Positions 9,235-18,699 of a stretch of 35,145 bases of DNA are shown piece by piece; positions within the stretch are counted from its first letter, which is position 1; each line of letters starts with the position of its first letter. A model generated the notes under the pieces. It searched no databases. It was not told where the DNA came from and saw only the letters and a list, made by a program, of their open reading frames with translations. The DNA comes from Bernardetiaceae bacterium (GTDB lineage: Bacteria; Bacteroidota; Bacteroidia; Cytophagales; Thermoflexibacteraceae), in the NCBI GenBank assembly GCA_025057115.1, contig JANWWZ010000023.1:1-35145 (forward strand), in the 5' to 3' direction. Both the position numbers and the translations under genes were made by a program.

Positions 9235-10002
9235 TCAATATGCCAAAATGCGCATATGGGTTTTGTCCACAACTTGATCGAGGTTTAACAATAGGTGAAG
9301 GCGTGCCCCTACTAAAGCTGTATTAAGGTTAAGACGGCGGTCAGGAGCGATTAAATTTCCATTGGCATCGTAGCGAGCAAGAGCGATGTAATAACGAGTG
9401 CTTTGTGCCAGAAAAAAACCTATACTGAAATGTTCTTTGAGAAAATAAGCCGCTTCTACCTGCAGCCTCGTTTGGTCTATAGTGCGTTGATAAGTGCTAC
9501 TGCTCGGAAAAATAATGGCTTGGTAGCTTAGCACGGTTCTTAAAAAGTGTTGGTGGCTCTTTAACTTAAAGTTCCGAGCAATGCCAGCTAAAAACTGCAC
9601 GGCATGGGTTTCGTCTTGCTGCTTTGGCTGGCTTTGGAAAGTGTAGCTAACTTGTTTTAAGAACTGCCAGTGCAGAAACTTCCCCGAGTGGTTGAGATTG
9701 ATAGCGTAATGGAGTTGATTGTTAGCATTGTAGGTAAGAGCTAGCCCTGCGAACCATCGGCGCCAGAGGTGTTGCTCATACCCTGCCGTTGCCAAAAATG
9801 CTGGCTGATTGAATGCCTGCTGCATCTGAGCATAAAAAAAGCTACCATCAGGGCGATAGGATTCCGCATTGGCAAGAGCAAGAACAGTGGAAGAAGTCCA
9901 AGAGCGCACCAAAGGCAAGTCGGATTGCGCTCCTCCTCGAAAGGCGATAAAGCTACCCAACCAACTGCAGAAAAATATCCACTGGAGTTTTTTACAGTAC
10001 AT
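9235..10002 (-). CDS. Probable outer-membrane beta-barrel protein, unknown
   Basis: A 255-residue protein with an N-terminal signal peptide (hydrophobic core IFFCSWLGSFIAF, likely cleavage after GGA near residue 25). The remainder is made of alternating hydrophobic strands with many aromatic residues, such as RWFAGLALTYNANNQLHYAINL and HFSIGFFLAQSTRYYIALARY read as short segments. That is typical of Bacteroidota outer-membrane barrels. It lacks the NPAFAG-type start of PorP/SprF proteins, so I do not assign it there. The start overlaps the yicC stop by 11 bases, making it the last gene of a phoD-yicC-barrel operon. Function unknown. Confidence 0.75.
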   Translation of the reverse strand: MYCKKLQWIFFCSWLGSFIAFRGGAQSDLPLVRSWTSSTVLALANAESYRPDGSFFYAQMQQAFNQPAFLATAGYEQHLWRRWFAGLALTYNANNQLHYAINLNHSGKFLHWQFLKQVSYTFQSQPKQQDETHAVQFLAGIARNFKLKSHQHFLRTVLSYQAIIFPSSSTYQRTIDQTRLQVEAAYFLKEHFSIGFFLAQSTRYYIALARYDANGNLIAPDRRLNLNTALVGARLHLLLNLDQVVDKTHMRILAY

Positions 10003-10870
10003 TATTGAGCTGTTCTTTAATTTTTTCTAGCTCTTCCTTCATCAAGACTACTGTTCGTTGCAAGTCTGCATCGTTAGCCTTTGCCCCGATGGTGTTAATC
10101 TCGCGACCTATTTCTTGGGCTATGAAGCTGAGCTTTTTGCCTACTGAACCAGCCTCCTCCATCGTTTCCAAAAAATACTCCAAATGGCTTTTCAGCCGCA
10201 CTTTTTCTTCAGTAATATCTAGTTTTTCAGCGTAGAAAAGCAATTCCTGCTCGAAGCGATTTTCATCTAGGGCATTTTTTTCTATTAGTTCGCTTACTAG
10301 CCGACGCATCCGCTGGCGAATGTAGGCAATGCGATGGGAGTCTCCAAAGTAAATTTCATCTAAAAAGTCTTTTATAATGGAAATGCTATCGTACAACATC
10401 CTTTCCATCGCATCTCCTTCTCGGATGCGAAATTCGTCGCAAAGGTCCACAGCTTGTTCAACGCCTTTCATAACAGCTTCCCATTCTTGTTCTTCAAGGG
10501 GCATGGGAGGAGTTTGTTCCCATGCTTCGGGCATAGAAAGAGCAATTCTGAACAAATCGGAATTGGTACTACCAAGCCATTGGGCAGTTTCTTGCAAATC
10601 GCGATAGTACTGCCTCACCACTGGGCGATTGATTCTAATGCGAGCTTGTGTATCAACTTTCCGAGTGTAGTTGACTACTACATTGATTTTACCGCGCTCC
10701 AGCCGCTGGGCTACGTAATTCCTAATTTCTATTTCTTTTTCCGAAAGAGCTGGAATCATTTTTACTGATAAGTCCAGCGTTTTGGAATTGAGCGACTTTA
10801 CTTCTACGGTGAGGCTATATCGGTCATTGTCAATTTGTACGGCACCGTAACCAGTCATGGATTTAATCAT
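9992..10870 (-). CDS. yicC: YicC/YloC family endoribonuclease
   Basis: A 292-residue cytoplasmic protein of the widespread YicC/YloC family. It starts with the family signature MIKSMTGYG, followed by VEVKSLNSKTLDL, and has the C-terminal DUF1732 segment around EKLDITEEKVRLKSHLEYF and SFIAQEIGREINTIGAKAND. Family members have been shown to act as endoribonucleases, and E. coli YicC affects small-RNA turnover. The length matches the family. Its ATG overlaps the stop of the upstream phosphatase gene by 4 bases (ATGA on the minus strand), and its own stop overlaps the next gene by 11 bases. The link to a phosphatase and an outer-membrane protein is not explained by known YicC roles. Confidence 0.93.
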   Translation of the reverse strand: MIKSMTGYGAVQIDNDRYSLTVEVKSLNSKTLDLSVKMIPALSEKEIEIRNYVAQRLERGKINVVVNYTRKVDTQARIRINRPVVRQYYRDLQETAQWLGSTNSDLFRIALSMPEAWEQTPPMPLEEQEWEAVMKGVEQAVDLCDEFRIREGDAMERMLYDSISIIKDFLDEIYFGDSHRIAYIRQRMRRLVSELIEKNALDENRFEQELLFYAEKLDITEEKVRLKSHLEYFLETMEEAGSVGKKLSFIAQEIGREINTIGAKANDADLQRTVVLMKEELEKIKEQLNNVL

Positions 10871-12213
10871 CTTGCACTGCTGATTTCTTTAGCGGTAATT
10901 TCCTTACTCCAATGTTGTTTGCCAGTATAGTCGAACACTCTAATGGTCATTTTGCGGTCGTTGCGCGGTCCTGTAACTTCAATAGTGGCAAAATTGCGGT
11001 CATTAACCATTGTTCCAGGTACGCGCAAGGTATTAGGTTCATTGACGTTAGTAGCAGGACCAGCAGTAAGCGGCGAAACAGTAAGGTCGTACAGGGGATA
11101 AACGCGATTGTTTTCCTGCAGCATAGTTAGCTCAGTGTGATGGCGATCGCCGCTGAGAAAGAAAACCCCTTTGATGTTTGCCTCCCGAATAGCCTTAAGC
11201 AAACGAGCCCGCTCCTCTGGATAGGTAGAATAATTTTCAAATACTTGGGCAGGGTTCAACACCTGGCAGCCAATAACTACAAATTTAAAAGTGGCTTTGC
11301 TGGCAATGAGAGCATTGATTAACCAATTGAGTTGCGGCTCGCCTAGGAGTTGTCGCGGCAGGATGTGGTTGTCATTGGCAGTGCGGAAATAGCGGTTATC
11401 CAACAAAAAAAATTCTGCATCTGCCCATTGAAACGTGCCACTAATGCCTTTGCCATCAGTTCCTGGACCGTAGTTCGGGTTTGCCCAAAAGAGTTTAAAG
11501 GCTTCTTCGGTGTAATGTTTGAGTGAATAGCTGGCATCGGAATCATTGGGACCATATTCGTGGTCGTCCCAAATGGCATAGTGATGCACTGAGCCTAAAA
11601 GAGGTTGCAGTTCCTTGACGGAACGCGTATGCGTGTAGCGATAGAATATACCCGTTTTGGAGTCAAGATCAGGTTCGCGCAAATAAACGTTATCGCCCAT
11701 CCAAAGCATGAAGTCGGGTTTTTGTTCATAGATACGAGTAAAAATGCTGTAGTGATCTCCGTAGGGTTTTCCAGGACGGTCATTAATTGAATCATTGATG
11801 TAAGAGCAACTGCCAAGAGCAAATTTAAACGGGGGTGGATCGGTGCGATAGTGCCATAAAGTTTGCGTTTGAAACTCCAACGGATAGTCGCGCACTACTC
11901 GCTTGCCATTGATGAACAATTCGTAAGCATACTTTTTGCCATGTTGTACTTGGTCTGCAATCAGCTTTGCGGTATAGGCTTGAGACTTTTTAGTAGTGTA
12001 GCTTTCGGTGCGGTAGCGCTTCTGCGGTGCATCTTTTTCCCAGTATTCAAAATACACTGTAGCAGGGGCAGTAGTTTGCACCCATAAAGCCACTTCGCTC
12101 ATGGCAGAGTAGCCTACCATGGGACCAGCTTTTAACAAGTTGGTACCCTGTCCGTGAGCTATGCTCACTACCAAGAGCTTGCAAGTAACTAAAGTGCGAA
12201 AATATTTTCTCAT
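10867..12213 (-). CDS. PhoD-like alkaline phosphatase / phosphodiesterase
   Basis: A 448-residue exported metallophosphoesterase of the PhoD group, expected to release phosphate from phosphomono- or diesters outside the inner membrane. A signal sequence covers about residues 1-22. It has no twin-arginine motif, unlike Bacillus PhoD, so Sec export is likely. An N-terminal fibronectin-like domain precedes the catalytic part. Metal-binding motifs are GSCSY (134-138, with the ligand Cys136), MGDN (172-175), WDDHEYGPND (215-224) and GDRHHTE (355-361), so the site looks complete. It is the first gene of a three-gene minus-strand operon. The exact substrate is unknown. Confidence 0.92.
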   Translation of the reverse strand: MRKYFRTLVTCKLLVVSIAHGQGTNLLKAGPMVGYSAMSEVALWVQTTAPATVYFEYWEKDAPQKRYRTESYTTKKSQAYTAKLIADQVQHGKKYAYELFINGKRVVRDYPLEFQTQTLWHYRTDPPPFKFALGSCSYINDSINDRPGKPYGDHYSIFTRIYEQKPDFMLWMGDNVYLREPDLDSKTGIFYRYTHTRSVKELQPLLGSVHHYAIWDDHEYGPNDSDASYSLKHYTEEAFKLFWANPNYGPGTDGKGISGTFQWADAEFFLLDNRYFRTANDNHILPRQLLGEPQLNWLINALIASKATFKFVVIGCQVLNPAQVFENYSTYPEERARLLKAIREANIKGVFFLSGDRHHTELTMLQENNRVYPLYDLTVSPLTAGPATNVNEPNTLRVPGTMVNDRNFATIEVTGPRNDRKMTIRVFDYTGKQHWSKEITAKEISSAR

Positions 12214-12301
12214 CTCAGTTGAGTTAAGCTAATAAAAAAGGCGATTTGTTCATGAAACACACTAGCAATTAAGCTAAAGTGAATAATTTTAGCCGCCACA
12301 T

Positions 12302-12988
12302 ATGAATGATGCAAATATAGATTTTTATCGTCGCATAGGAGCGGATAAACTCCGCCAAATTGCTGCCTTACAAGGATTAGAAAGTGCCCCAGAAATTCCG
12401 CTTCTAATGCCTTACTTAGAAAATTCCTCCTTAGTGGTAGAAATCGGAGCGGGGTATGGTAGAATTGTAAAAGCCCTTAGAGATAATGGCTATCAAGGAA
12501 AAATTATTGCTCAAGAGCGCTGTCCTGAGCTCAGCCAAGTGCTTAGAGAAAGTTGCCAAGACAAAGCAGAAATATTTGAGGCGGATATTAAGCGAGAGTT
12601 ATATCCTCGAAAGCCCGATGTATTTTTATGGATGTGGTCAGGTATATTGGAGTTTACCCCTCAAGAACAGCAAGAAGTGCTCATCCAGCTTTACAAACAT
12701 CTCCAACCTAACGGCATTTTGGTAGTGGAAATTCCCCGTGAAATTCGCTATGTAGGCAAGCCTGTAGATGAGCGAAAAATTGTCGTGGAAGCAGATTGGG
12801 GAAGGTTAGAGGCTTATTTGCCTTCAGAAGAGGAACTCATTGACTATGCGCGCAAGGCAGGGTTTGCTCACAAAGAAACCATCCACTACCAAACTACTAC
12901 AGGTCTTAAGCGCAGCATGTACATTTTTGGTAAGTCATTTTGTCCTGAGCAAGAAAAAGGGCATAAAAGTGAAAATGTAGTTGCTTGA
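12302..12988 (+). CDS. Class I SAM-dependent methyltransferase, substrate unknown
   Basis: A 228-residue protein with a Rossmann-type methyltransferase fold. Motif I is VVEIGAGYG (residues 45-53); an acidic residue in IAQERCPE likely binds the ribose, and a motif IV-like stretch follows in KPDVFLWMWSGILEF. The loop YKHLQPNGILVVEIP matches the usual motif VI region. No signal peptide or membrane segment is seen. It stands alone between a divergent phosphatase operon and a convergent glycosyltransferase, so context gives no substrate. I cannot distinguish small-molecule, lipid or protein methylation. The last about 15 residues are charged and probably unstructured. Confidence 0.85.
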   Translation: MNDANIDFYRRIGADKLRQIAALQGLESAPEIPLLMPYLENSSLVVEIGAGYGRIVKALRDNGYQGKIIAQERCPELSQVLRESCQDKAEIFEADIKRELYPRKPDVFLWMWSGILEFTPQEQQEVLIQLYKHLQPNGILVVEIPREIRYVGKPVDERKIVVEADWGRLEAYLPSEEELIDYARKAGFAHKETIHYQTTTGLKRSMYIFGKSFCPEQEKGHKSENVVA

Positions 12989-13038
12989 GGAGGAAGCTTT
13001 CTGGAAAAAACAAGCATGTTGCAAAGTTTTTTGTTATT

Positions 13039-14466
13039 CTAAGGGCTCTGTTTTGTCTCTCTTAGGTGAGGCAACAAGTGGTAGTACAGTGCCCTAACTT
13101 GAGTAGCTGCTTCTTCCCAACTCATTTTGCTTACAGTACGGCGGTTTTCCTCCGCCAGGACTTGAGAAAGGGCTGGATTGTTCAGCAGGGCGAGAATATA
13201 GTGGGCAAAGCGGTCTGTATCCCAGTAGTTGGCTTTCAAAACAAACTGAAGCAACTCCGCAATTCCCGATTGGGCTGAAATAACAGTAGGCACCCCTGCT
13301 AAAGCGGCTTCTAATGCTGAAAGTCCGAAAGGTTCAGAGGCAGAAGGCATAAAGTACACATGAGCCATTTGCATGATGGAAGCCACGCGTTCTGGGCTTA
13401 AAAAACCTGTTAAAATGAAATTGGCTCCCAATCCTTTTTGTGCAATTTGGCTAGCCAACCAGTGATATAAATCGCCTTTGCCGACCACTACAAACAACAC
13501 TTCTGGATCGCGAGCTAGGATTTTTTCCGCTGTTTCTAGCAAGTACTCTGGACCTTTTTGGTAAGTCAGCCTTCCTACAAAAAGGACTATCTTGCGCTTA
13601 GGCAAGGAAGGAATGGCACGAAACTCTACTTGTTGGGTCAGTTCTAAAAGCGCTTCGTCAGGATTGATGGCGTTATACACTACGCGTATTTTACTGGCTT
13701 CTACGTGGGGATAGTACTCTATGATTCGATTTTTGGTATAATGGCTCACGGAAATGATCCAATCTGCTTCCAGCATGCCGAGGTATTCAATGGCATATAT
13801 GGGATTTTCCGCGCTACAAGCTATAGGACCTGAGCGATCTACCTCTAAAGAATGGATGTGAGCCACTAAGGGAATGCGCAAGCGGTGTTTTATAGCCACT
13901 CCTGCTTGCAAGGTGAGCCAGTCGTGCACGTGCACCAGATCAAACGTTTTGCCTTCTACAAGACGCAAGACAGCTTGTACGAAGGCATGTACTTTTTCCA
14001 TTAAGTGGTTTCCTTGTAGCTCTCCCGAACCCAACCAGTACCGAGTAAGTTGAGTTAGGCTAAGAGAGGAAGTCTCCTCCTTTTGGAGGTGCTCTGGTAG
14101 TGTAATAAGTTCAGGCTGCTGATTGGGTTCAGTAACTTCGGCTCTAGGAACGGGAACTGGAACGGGATAAGGTGTCAGTTCCGTGCTCACAAGCATGACT
14201 TCGGCGAAAGCACCGTAAGAGATTGTTTGCAAAGAAGCGCTGGTACGCTCTGCCTGACTGGGATAGTCTTCTTCTGTCAGTTGGTTAACAGCTACTAAAT
14301 GGAAATCAGTAGGTGGAGAAACTTCCGAGGGCATATAAGGAATAATGACTGTTAAATCAACATAGGAGCTAAGAGCTTTCGCCAGCTGGTAAGTGGCTTT
14401 TCCGATTCCGCCCGAAATAGCTGGAAGAAATTCCCAGCCTAGCATGAGTACCCTAGGTCGCGCCAT
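13039..14466 (-). CDS. Family 4 glycosyltransferase (GT-B fold)
   Basis: A 475-residue retaining glycosyltransferase. The N-terminal Rossmann domain starts LMLGWEFLPAISGGIGKATY with the glycine loop that binds the nucleotide sugar, as in glycogen-synthase-like GT4/GT5 enzymes. HVHDW lies at 179-183. The C-terminal domain has FVGRLTYQKG (297-306) and the E-x7-E pair Glu378/Glu386 in SEPFGLSALE. A spacer between about residues 90 and 140 is rich in Pro, Val and Glu (YPVPVPVP) and looks disordered. The WEFLPAISGG start is common in Bacteroidota GT4 proteins annotated as glycogen synthases, but the donor and acceptor cannot be fixed. An in-frame TTG at 14490 is a weaker alternative start. Confidence 0.9.
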   Translation of the reverse strand: MARPRVLMLGWEFLPAISGGIGKATYQLAKALSSYVDLTVIIPYMPSEVSPPTDFHLVAVNQLTEEDYPSQAERTSASLQTISYGAFAEVMLVSTELTPYPVPVPVPRAEVTEPNQQPELITLPEHLQKEETSSLSLTQLTRYWLGSGELQGNHLMEKVHAFVQAVLRLVEGKTFDLVHVHDWLTLQAGVAIKHRLRIPLVAHIHSLEVDRSGPIACSAENPIYAIEYLGMLEADWIISVSHYTKNRIIEYYPHVEASKIRVVYNAINPDEALLELTQQVEFRAIPSLPKRKIVLFVGRLTYQKGPEYLLETAEKILARDPEVLFVVVGKGDLYHWLASQIAQKGLGANFILTGFLSPERVASIMQMAHVYFMPSASEPFGLSALEAALAGVPTVISAQSGIAELLQFVLKANYWDTDRFAHYILALLNNPALSQVLAEENRRTVSKMSWEEAATQVRALYYHLLPHLRETKQSP

Positions 14467-14581
14467 AAATGATATTGAATTTTGCACCAAGCGAAAATAA
14501 AATGGATTGCAAATTATGAAACTGCTTGTGTTTTTATCTGCAGCGCTTGGCAGAAAAAAATAGTGCGCATTGAGAAGAAAA

Positions 14582-17500
14582 TTAATGGCTAGAAAGGCGT
14601 TCCTTCATTTGCCGCTGCCACTTTTCTTGCAGGTGCGGACTAATGCCGATGCTGCTCATCATACCGCTAAGGGCAATGCGTCCCCAGTAGGAAAACAAGG
14701 ATTTATCCGCTTGGTGGGCTATGCTGATATAGCCCGATTTACCTTTATAAAGCTTAATGCGTCGGTTTTTATTGCGAATTAAGGTGTTGGCTACTATGCT
14801 CATCAAAGGGCTACGTCTGATAACAGTTTCGTCTTGTTCATTTACTTTGCGGCTCAAAATAGTAAATTTTAAATGGTCGTAATAAAGCCATATTTTTCCC
14901 TTCGCATAGCGATAGTTGGCATTTACTGCAATGCTGCCGCTGGAAATCTGTCCGCTTTTGATGTGCACTCCTGCAAGGGGCTCGGCAAAATGATTGAATG
15001 CAGTCAGGGGAATGGTGTCAAAAAAAGCCTCTAAACGATGTTGTCCGCTGTCGCTTGTGATATCAAAAAAGGCGTCTAAGTCTATGTTGCCTCTTCCTTC
15101 GGGCTTGCCTTTCAGTTGCAAAACCGTTATGTCATTTTCTTTAGGTTGGCTATTGAGCCCAAACAGTTTGCCTTGCAAATGAGTGAATTCAAGAGCAGCT
15201 ATTTCATGGCGTTGCGTTTTTTCTCGGTAGGATACTTCTCCTTGCAAAAGTTTAACCGTATCTATGCGCAAAGGTAGGCGTATTTGCTTGAGCTTATCTA
15301 GGGGAAAAAGCCTTGTGCCTTGCCATGGCGGCACATTTTTGTCCAGCCATACGTAACACTTGAGCCGATCTATACAGGCAGAGGTAGCAATAATTCCCTT
15401 TCCCGATAGCAAATCATCCCACCGAAGGGAATCGAGCATAACTTGCCTGGCTTGATAGTGATTGTAGCTTCTTCTAAAGGGATGTTGCTTGTAAAATTCT
15501 TCTATGGACAGGGTAGGTTGCAGGTAAACGCTATCGGCATTTAAGCGATTGTTTTTAGGGTCGTGGAACAGTTTATTCACATAAATAAATTCCCGTTGAT
15601 TGGGCAAATGCCAGGTGATTTTTTCTGCCTGTAGTAACACTTCAGGAAGGGCATTTTTTTCAGCAGGTTGGAGGATATGGAGCCGATGCAACTTGCCACA
15701 AAGCCGATTGCCAGCAAGTTGTGCGTTTTCAATAGCAATTTGGAAGGGAAGTGCTGTGCCAGTACCTAAGGTGGATGAAAAAGCATTTTCAGCAAGGTCG
15801 ATAGTGCCTTGACTGAGCTGAAGCCGACTTTGGGCTAGCCAGTGGTTTGGACGCCACCGCCAGAGGGGAAAAGTAAGAGCCGCAGAGTGAAAAATTGCTT
15901 TTGCAGTGGAGGTGCTTAGTTGTAAATTTTTGAAAGTCAGATGCTTATCGTTTTCTTCTTCAAGTTTTGCCCAGTCAAATTTCGCTGTCCAATTGGGTAA
16001 CTCAACTTGTACTGCTTTTGTCCAGAAGGTTTCTACTGCTTCTATTCCAAATTCCTTGTCGCTTATTGTCAACTTGGATACTACCCCCTTGAACTGATGT
16101 ACTTGAAAAGCGCTTTTGGGCAGTTTGAGGCTAATATCTTTGCCGCTAATGGCTAAGCGATGAATGGTGAGGCTATCCCAGTACTGATTTGCCAGACCAG
16201 TAGCTTTCCAGTAGGCTTGGATGTTTTCCATTTGCAACAGGTTAATTTCTAAATGCTTGTGCTTCCAAGCGTTGGGGTTCCAGCCCTGTAAGGCAAAATT
16301 TTCAATTTGAGCTATGGCGGAGTCATCCTCTGCATTGCTCACTAAAAGTTTTCCAATTGCAAGGGTGTCTTTTTGACTATCTGCCAGTAAATCATCGCCA
16401 TTGATCCGAAGTTGGTCATAAGCTAGCTGAATTTGCTTGGTAGTAAATTTAAAAGTAGGAAGAGAGTCCAACCGAAAGACTAACATGCCGCTGGCGTTGC
16501 TAAAAGTAGCAAAATTCCCTTCACTTCCTTCCAAAGCGATTTTTGAACGGTCAAAGGTAATTACGCCTTTCAAAGGAAAGTAAAAAGGGTGTGAGTAAGG
16601 TTTTGCAACTGATAGATGAGCCTGTAAGTGCGCCTCCGCAAGGTGCAAGGTATCGAAGGCAATTAATTCTCGTTCCAACAAGTTTTCAAGATGAAGGCGA
16701 GCAAGGTCAAAAGAGTAGGTTTTGGCGCTTGCCTTGAAATTGTTTCTATCAATTTGTGCAAAAGCCAGGCTGCCTTGAAGCCATGCAAAACCTTTTTTGA
16801 CTCGAAAGCGCACTGGAGTTAGCCCAATGGCGTGTTGAGCATCTTGCCACGTCAATTTTTCAGCAGAGAGTTTGCAAGACAAAGTCGATATAAATGCTTT
16901 GTTGCTAAGCATTCCACTAGAAAAGCAAACATTTTCTGCTTGCAAGTAATATTTACTGAGCTCCAATTGCTTTTGGGGCAAATAGATGGCTGCATTTCCT
17001 TGTTTTATCTGCAAGTGAGCAATTTTAACGCTCTTAGTTCTTTTTTTCGACCATTTGCCTGAAAAAATTTCTTGCCTGCTAAAATCATCGACATAAGCAA
17101 TAGGTCGGATTATGCTGACGTAGTCCAGTTGTGCAGTACTTGTTTGGGTTACTGCTTTCCAATGGCTCACTTGAAGAGTAATGGAATCTGCAAGAAGCAA
17201 ATTTTGCCAAGAGTAGCCTTGCCTTTTTCTGATGGCAATTCCTTTGGCTTGCAAATAAGCAGGTTGAAAATTCACTTGGAGCCATTGGGCTTCTACGCGG
17301 TAGAGACTATCGGTGGTAAAAAAGCACTGTTGGTGCAAAGTAAGTACAGCGTTCTTGATTTTGGGAAAGCTAGCTCTGGCGCCTGTGTCAGCTAAGGCAA
17401 AGGCAAGAAACTCGAGGTTAAAATCTACCTGAGGTAAGATGAGTTTGACTTGATGATTTTCCGAGAAAGTAAAAGCGCCTTCTTGCAAGTGGAAGTTCTG

Positions 17501-18514
17501 AATCGTTACGCTATCGAAAGCCGTTGTTATCATTTTTATAAAGGTGCGCTCAGGGAGCCAATTTTCTTTTTTGCCAGAGCGAGAGATGGCAAGGTGTGGC
17601 TTTGCAATAGACAAGTTGCCAATTTTTAAATGATTGTTGTTATAGGCTTGCAAGAAGTCGATTCCTTGTAAACTTAGCTCAGGCACGCTCATGCGATAAA
17701 GGTCATTACGGGTAGGGGAGCTGCGTCGGGGCCAGAGGTGAAAATTGCGAAAAGTGATAGACGATTTTTGCGTGCTTATTTCCAACTTGTCGAAAGTGAA
17801 ACTATGGAGACTATCAGGAAGGGTAATTTCTTGCCCGTCAATGCTTAGCTCAAAGCCGTCGGCATAAAAGATTTTTTTGCGCTTTCCCGCATAAGCCGAG
17901 TCAATGACTACGTTTTGCAAAGCGAAATTGATGTGCTTAAAATGGTAATCCATCAAGCGGTTGTTATGCCTATAGGCAAAAGCCAGAGAAGCCTGATAGA
18001 GAGCAAAATGCTTAATCTGAAACCTATCCACGTAATTCTTAATGAGCAAATACAAATTGCCTGTTTGTCTGGAAAAGGTAGGCAATTTGCCTTGCTGGTT
18101 TGTAAAGTTTTTGATTTCAATATGGGGTCGGATAAAAGTAAGACCAATGATTTTTAACTCTCTGGTAAAATAAATTTGCCAGAGCCCTTCAGTTTCCAGT
18201 GTAATGGATTTTACTTTTACGTAGTACCAGTTTGAGTTAGAAGGAATGGCAATATTTTTCGGAGCAATGTCCAAATTAGTTAAAGCAAGTTGGTTGTTGA
18301 ATATTTCGAATTGTAAGTCTTCGTATTGCATGGCATACACGCCTTTAGTTTCGCGGCTGAGCAATGCAACCAGCGCTTGACCTAAAAGCTTTTCTGTATA
18401 AGATTGTAGCCACTTTATAAACAAAAAGAAGAGGGAAAAGAATATCAAAGCGGTGGTGAACCACACTTTTTTGCTTTTTTTAAAAAAGCGCATGTAGCTT
18501 ATCAGGCGCATCAT
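14582..18514 (-). CDS. Large AsmA-like membrane-anchored protein
   Basis: A 1310-residue protein with one N-terminal membrane segment (about residues 18-36, VWFTTALIFFSLFFLFIKWL) followed by a very long periplasmic part. That part is full of short alternating hydrophobic strands of the kind KIIGLTFIRPHIEIKNF and LHLENLLERELIAF. This is the pattern of AsmA/TamB/YhdP proteins, whose repeating beta-groove carries phospholipids between the membranes. Near the C-terminus, LDAFFDITSDSG and HFAEPLAGVHIKSGQISSG resemble AsmA-type C-terminal repeats. The assignment is from form, not from a signature motif. Other starts are possible at the second codon or at 18493. It lies 115 bases upstream of the glycosyltransferase on the same strand and divergent from mraZ. 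Confidence 0.75.
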   Translation of the reverse strand: MMRLISYMRFFKKSKKVWFTTALIFFSLFFLFIKWLQSYTEKLLGQALVALLSRETKGVYAMQYEDLQFEIFNNQLALTNLDIAPKNIAIPSNSNWYYVKVKSITLETEGLWQIYFTRELKIIGLTFIRPHIEIKNFTNQQGKLPTFSRQTGNLYLLIKNYVDRFQIKHFALYQASLAFAYRHNNRLMDYHFKHINFALQNVVIDSAYAGKRKKIFYADGFELSIDGQEITLPDSLHSFTFDKLEISTQKSSITFRNFHLWPRRSSPTRNDLYRMSVPELSLQGIDFLQAYNNNHLKIGNLSIAKPHLAISRSGKKENWLPERTFIKMITTAFDSVTIQNFHLQEGAFTFSENHQVKLILPQVDFNLEFLAFALADTGARASFPKIKNAVLTLHQQCFFTTDSLYRVEAQWLQVNFQPAYLQAKGIAIRKRQGYSWQNLLLADSITLQVSHWKAVTQTSTAQLDYVSIIRPIAYVDDFSRQEIFSGKWSKKRTKSVKIAHLQIKQGNAAIYLPQKQLELSKYYLQAENVCFSSGMLSNKAFISTLSCKLSAEKLTWQDAQHAIGLTPVRFRVKKGFAWLQGSLAFAQIDRNNFKASAKTYSFDLARLHLENLLERELIAFDTLHLAEAHLQAHLSVAKPYSHPFYFPLKGVITFDRSKIALEGSEGNFATFSNASGMLVFRLDSLPTFKFTTKQIQLAYDQLRINGDDLLADSQKDTLAIGKLLVSNAEDDSAIAQIENFALQGWNPNAWKHKHLEINLLQMENIQAYWKATGLANQYWDSLTIHRLAISGKDISLKLPKSAFQVHQFKGVVSKLTISDKEFGIEAVETFWTKAVQVELPNWTAKFDWAKLEEENDKHLTFKNLQLSTSTAKAIFHSAALTFPLWRWRPNHWLAQSRLQLSQGTIDLAENAFSSTLGTGTALPFQIAIENAQLAGNRLCGKLHRLHILQPAEKNALPEVLLQAEKITWHLPNQREFIYVNKLFHDPKNNRLNADSVYLQPTLSIEEFYKQHPFRRSYNHYQARQVMLDSLRWDDLLSGKGIIATSACIDRLKCYVWLDKNVPPWQGTRLFPLDKLKQIRLPLRIDTVKLLQGEVSYREKTQRHEIAALEFTHLQGKLFGLNSQPKENDITVLQLKGKPEGRGNIDLDAFFDITSDSGQHRLEAFFDTIPLTAFNHFAEPLAGVHIKSGQISSGSIAVNANYRYAKGKIWLYYDHLKFTILSRKVNEQDETVIRRSPLMSIVANTLIRNKNRRIKLYKGKSGYISIAHQADKSLFSYWGRIALSGMMSSIGISPHLQEKWQRQMKERLSSH

Positions 18515-18699
18515 GGTTGCAAATCAAGCACATATTGCCTTAGTAAGCAAAAACTTTACTGAGAGCCTTCAAGGGGTGCTAGGCTAAAGTTTTACTTTAA
18601 AAAAGTACACATAAAATCTTGATTTGCAGCACTTGTTGTTATCAAAGTCCTTGCTTATTTTTTAAATTACTAGCGTTTTGCTGCAATCCAATCAGAAAA

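Noticed and set aside
9235-10002. Assignment of the barrel protein to the PorP/SprF type IX family
   Set aside because: The characteristic N-terminal NPAFAG-type region is missing; only general outer-membrane protein features are seen.
12284-12291. TAATTTTA as a -7 element for the methyltransferase
   Set aside because: It lacks the last G and has no TTG at the 19-base distance seen in the three clear promoters.
13004-13032. AT-rich inverted repeat between the convergent methyltransferase and glycosyltransferase genes
   Set aside because: Stem is only A and T apart from one pair and the loop is long; a terminator is not supported.
14994-18157. Several plus-strand reading frames of 60-107 codons opposite the AsmA-like gene
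   Set aside because: They lie wholly within a 1310-codon gene, have no signatures and no promoter; they are chance frames on the opposite strand.
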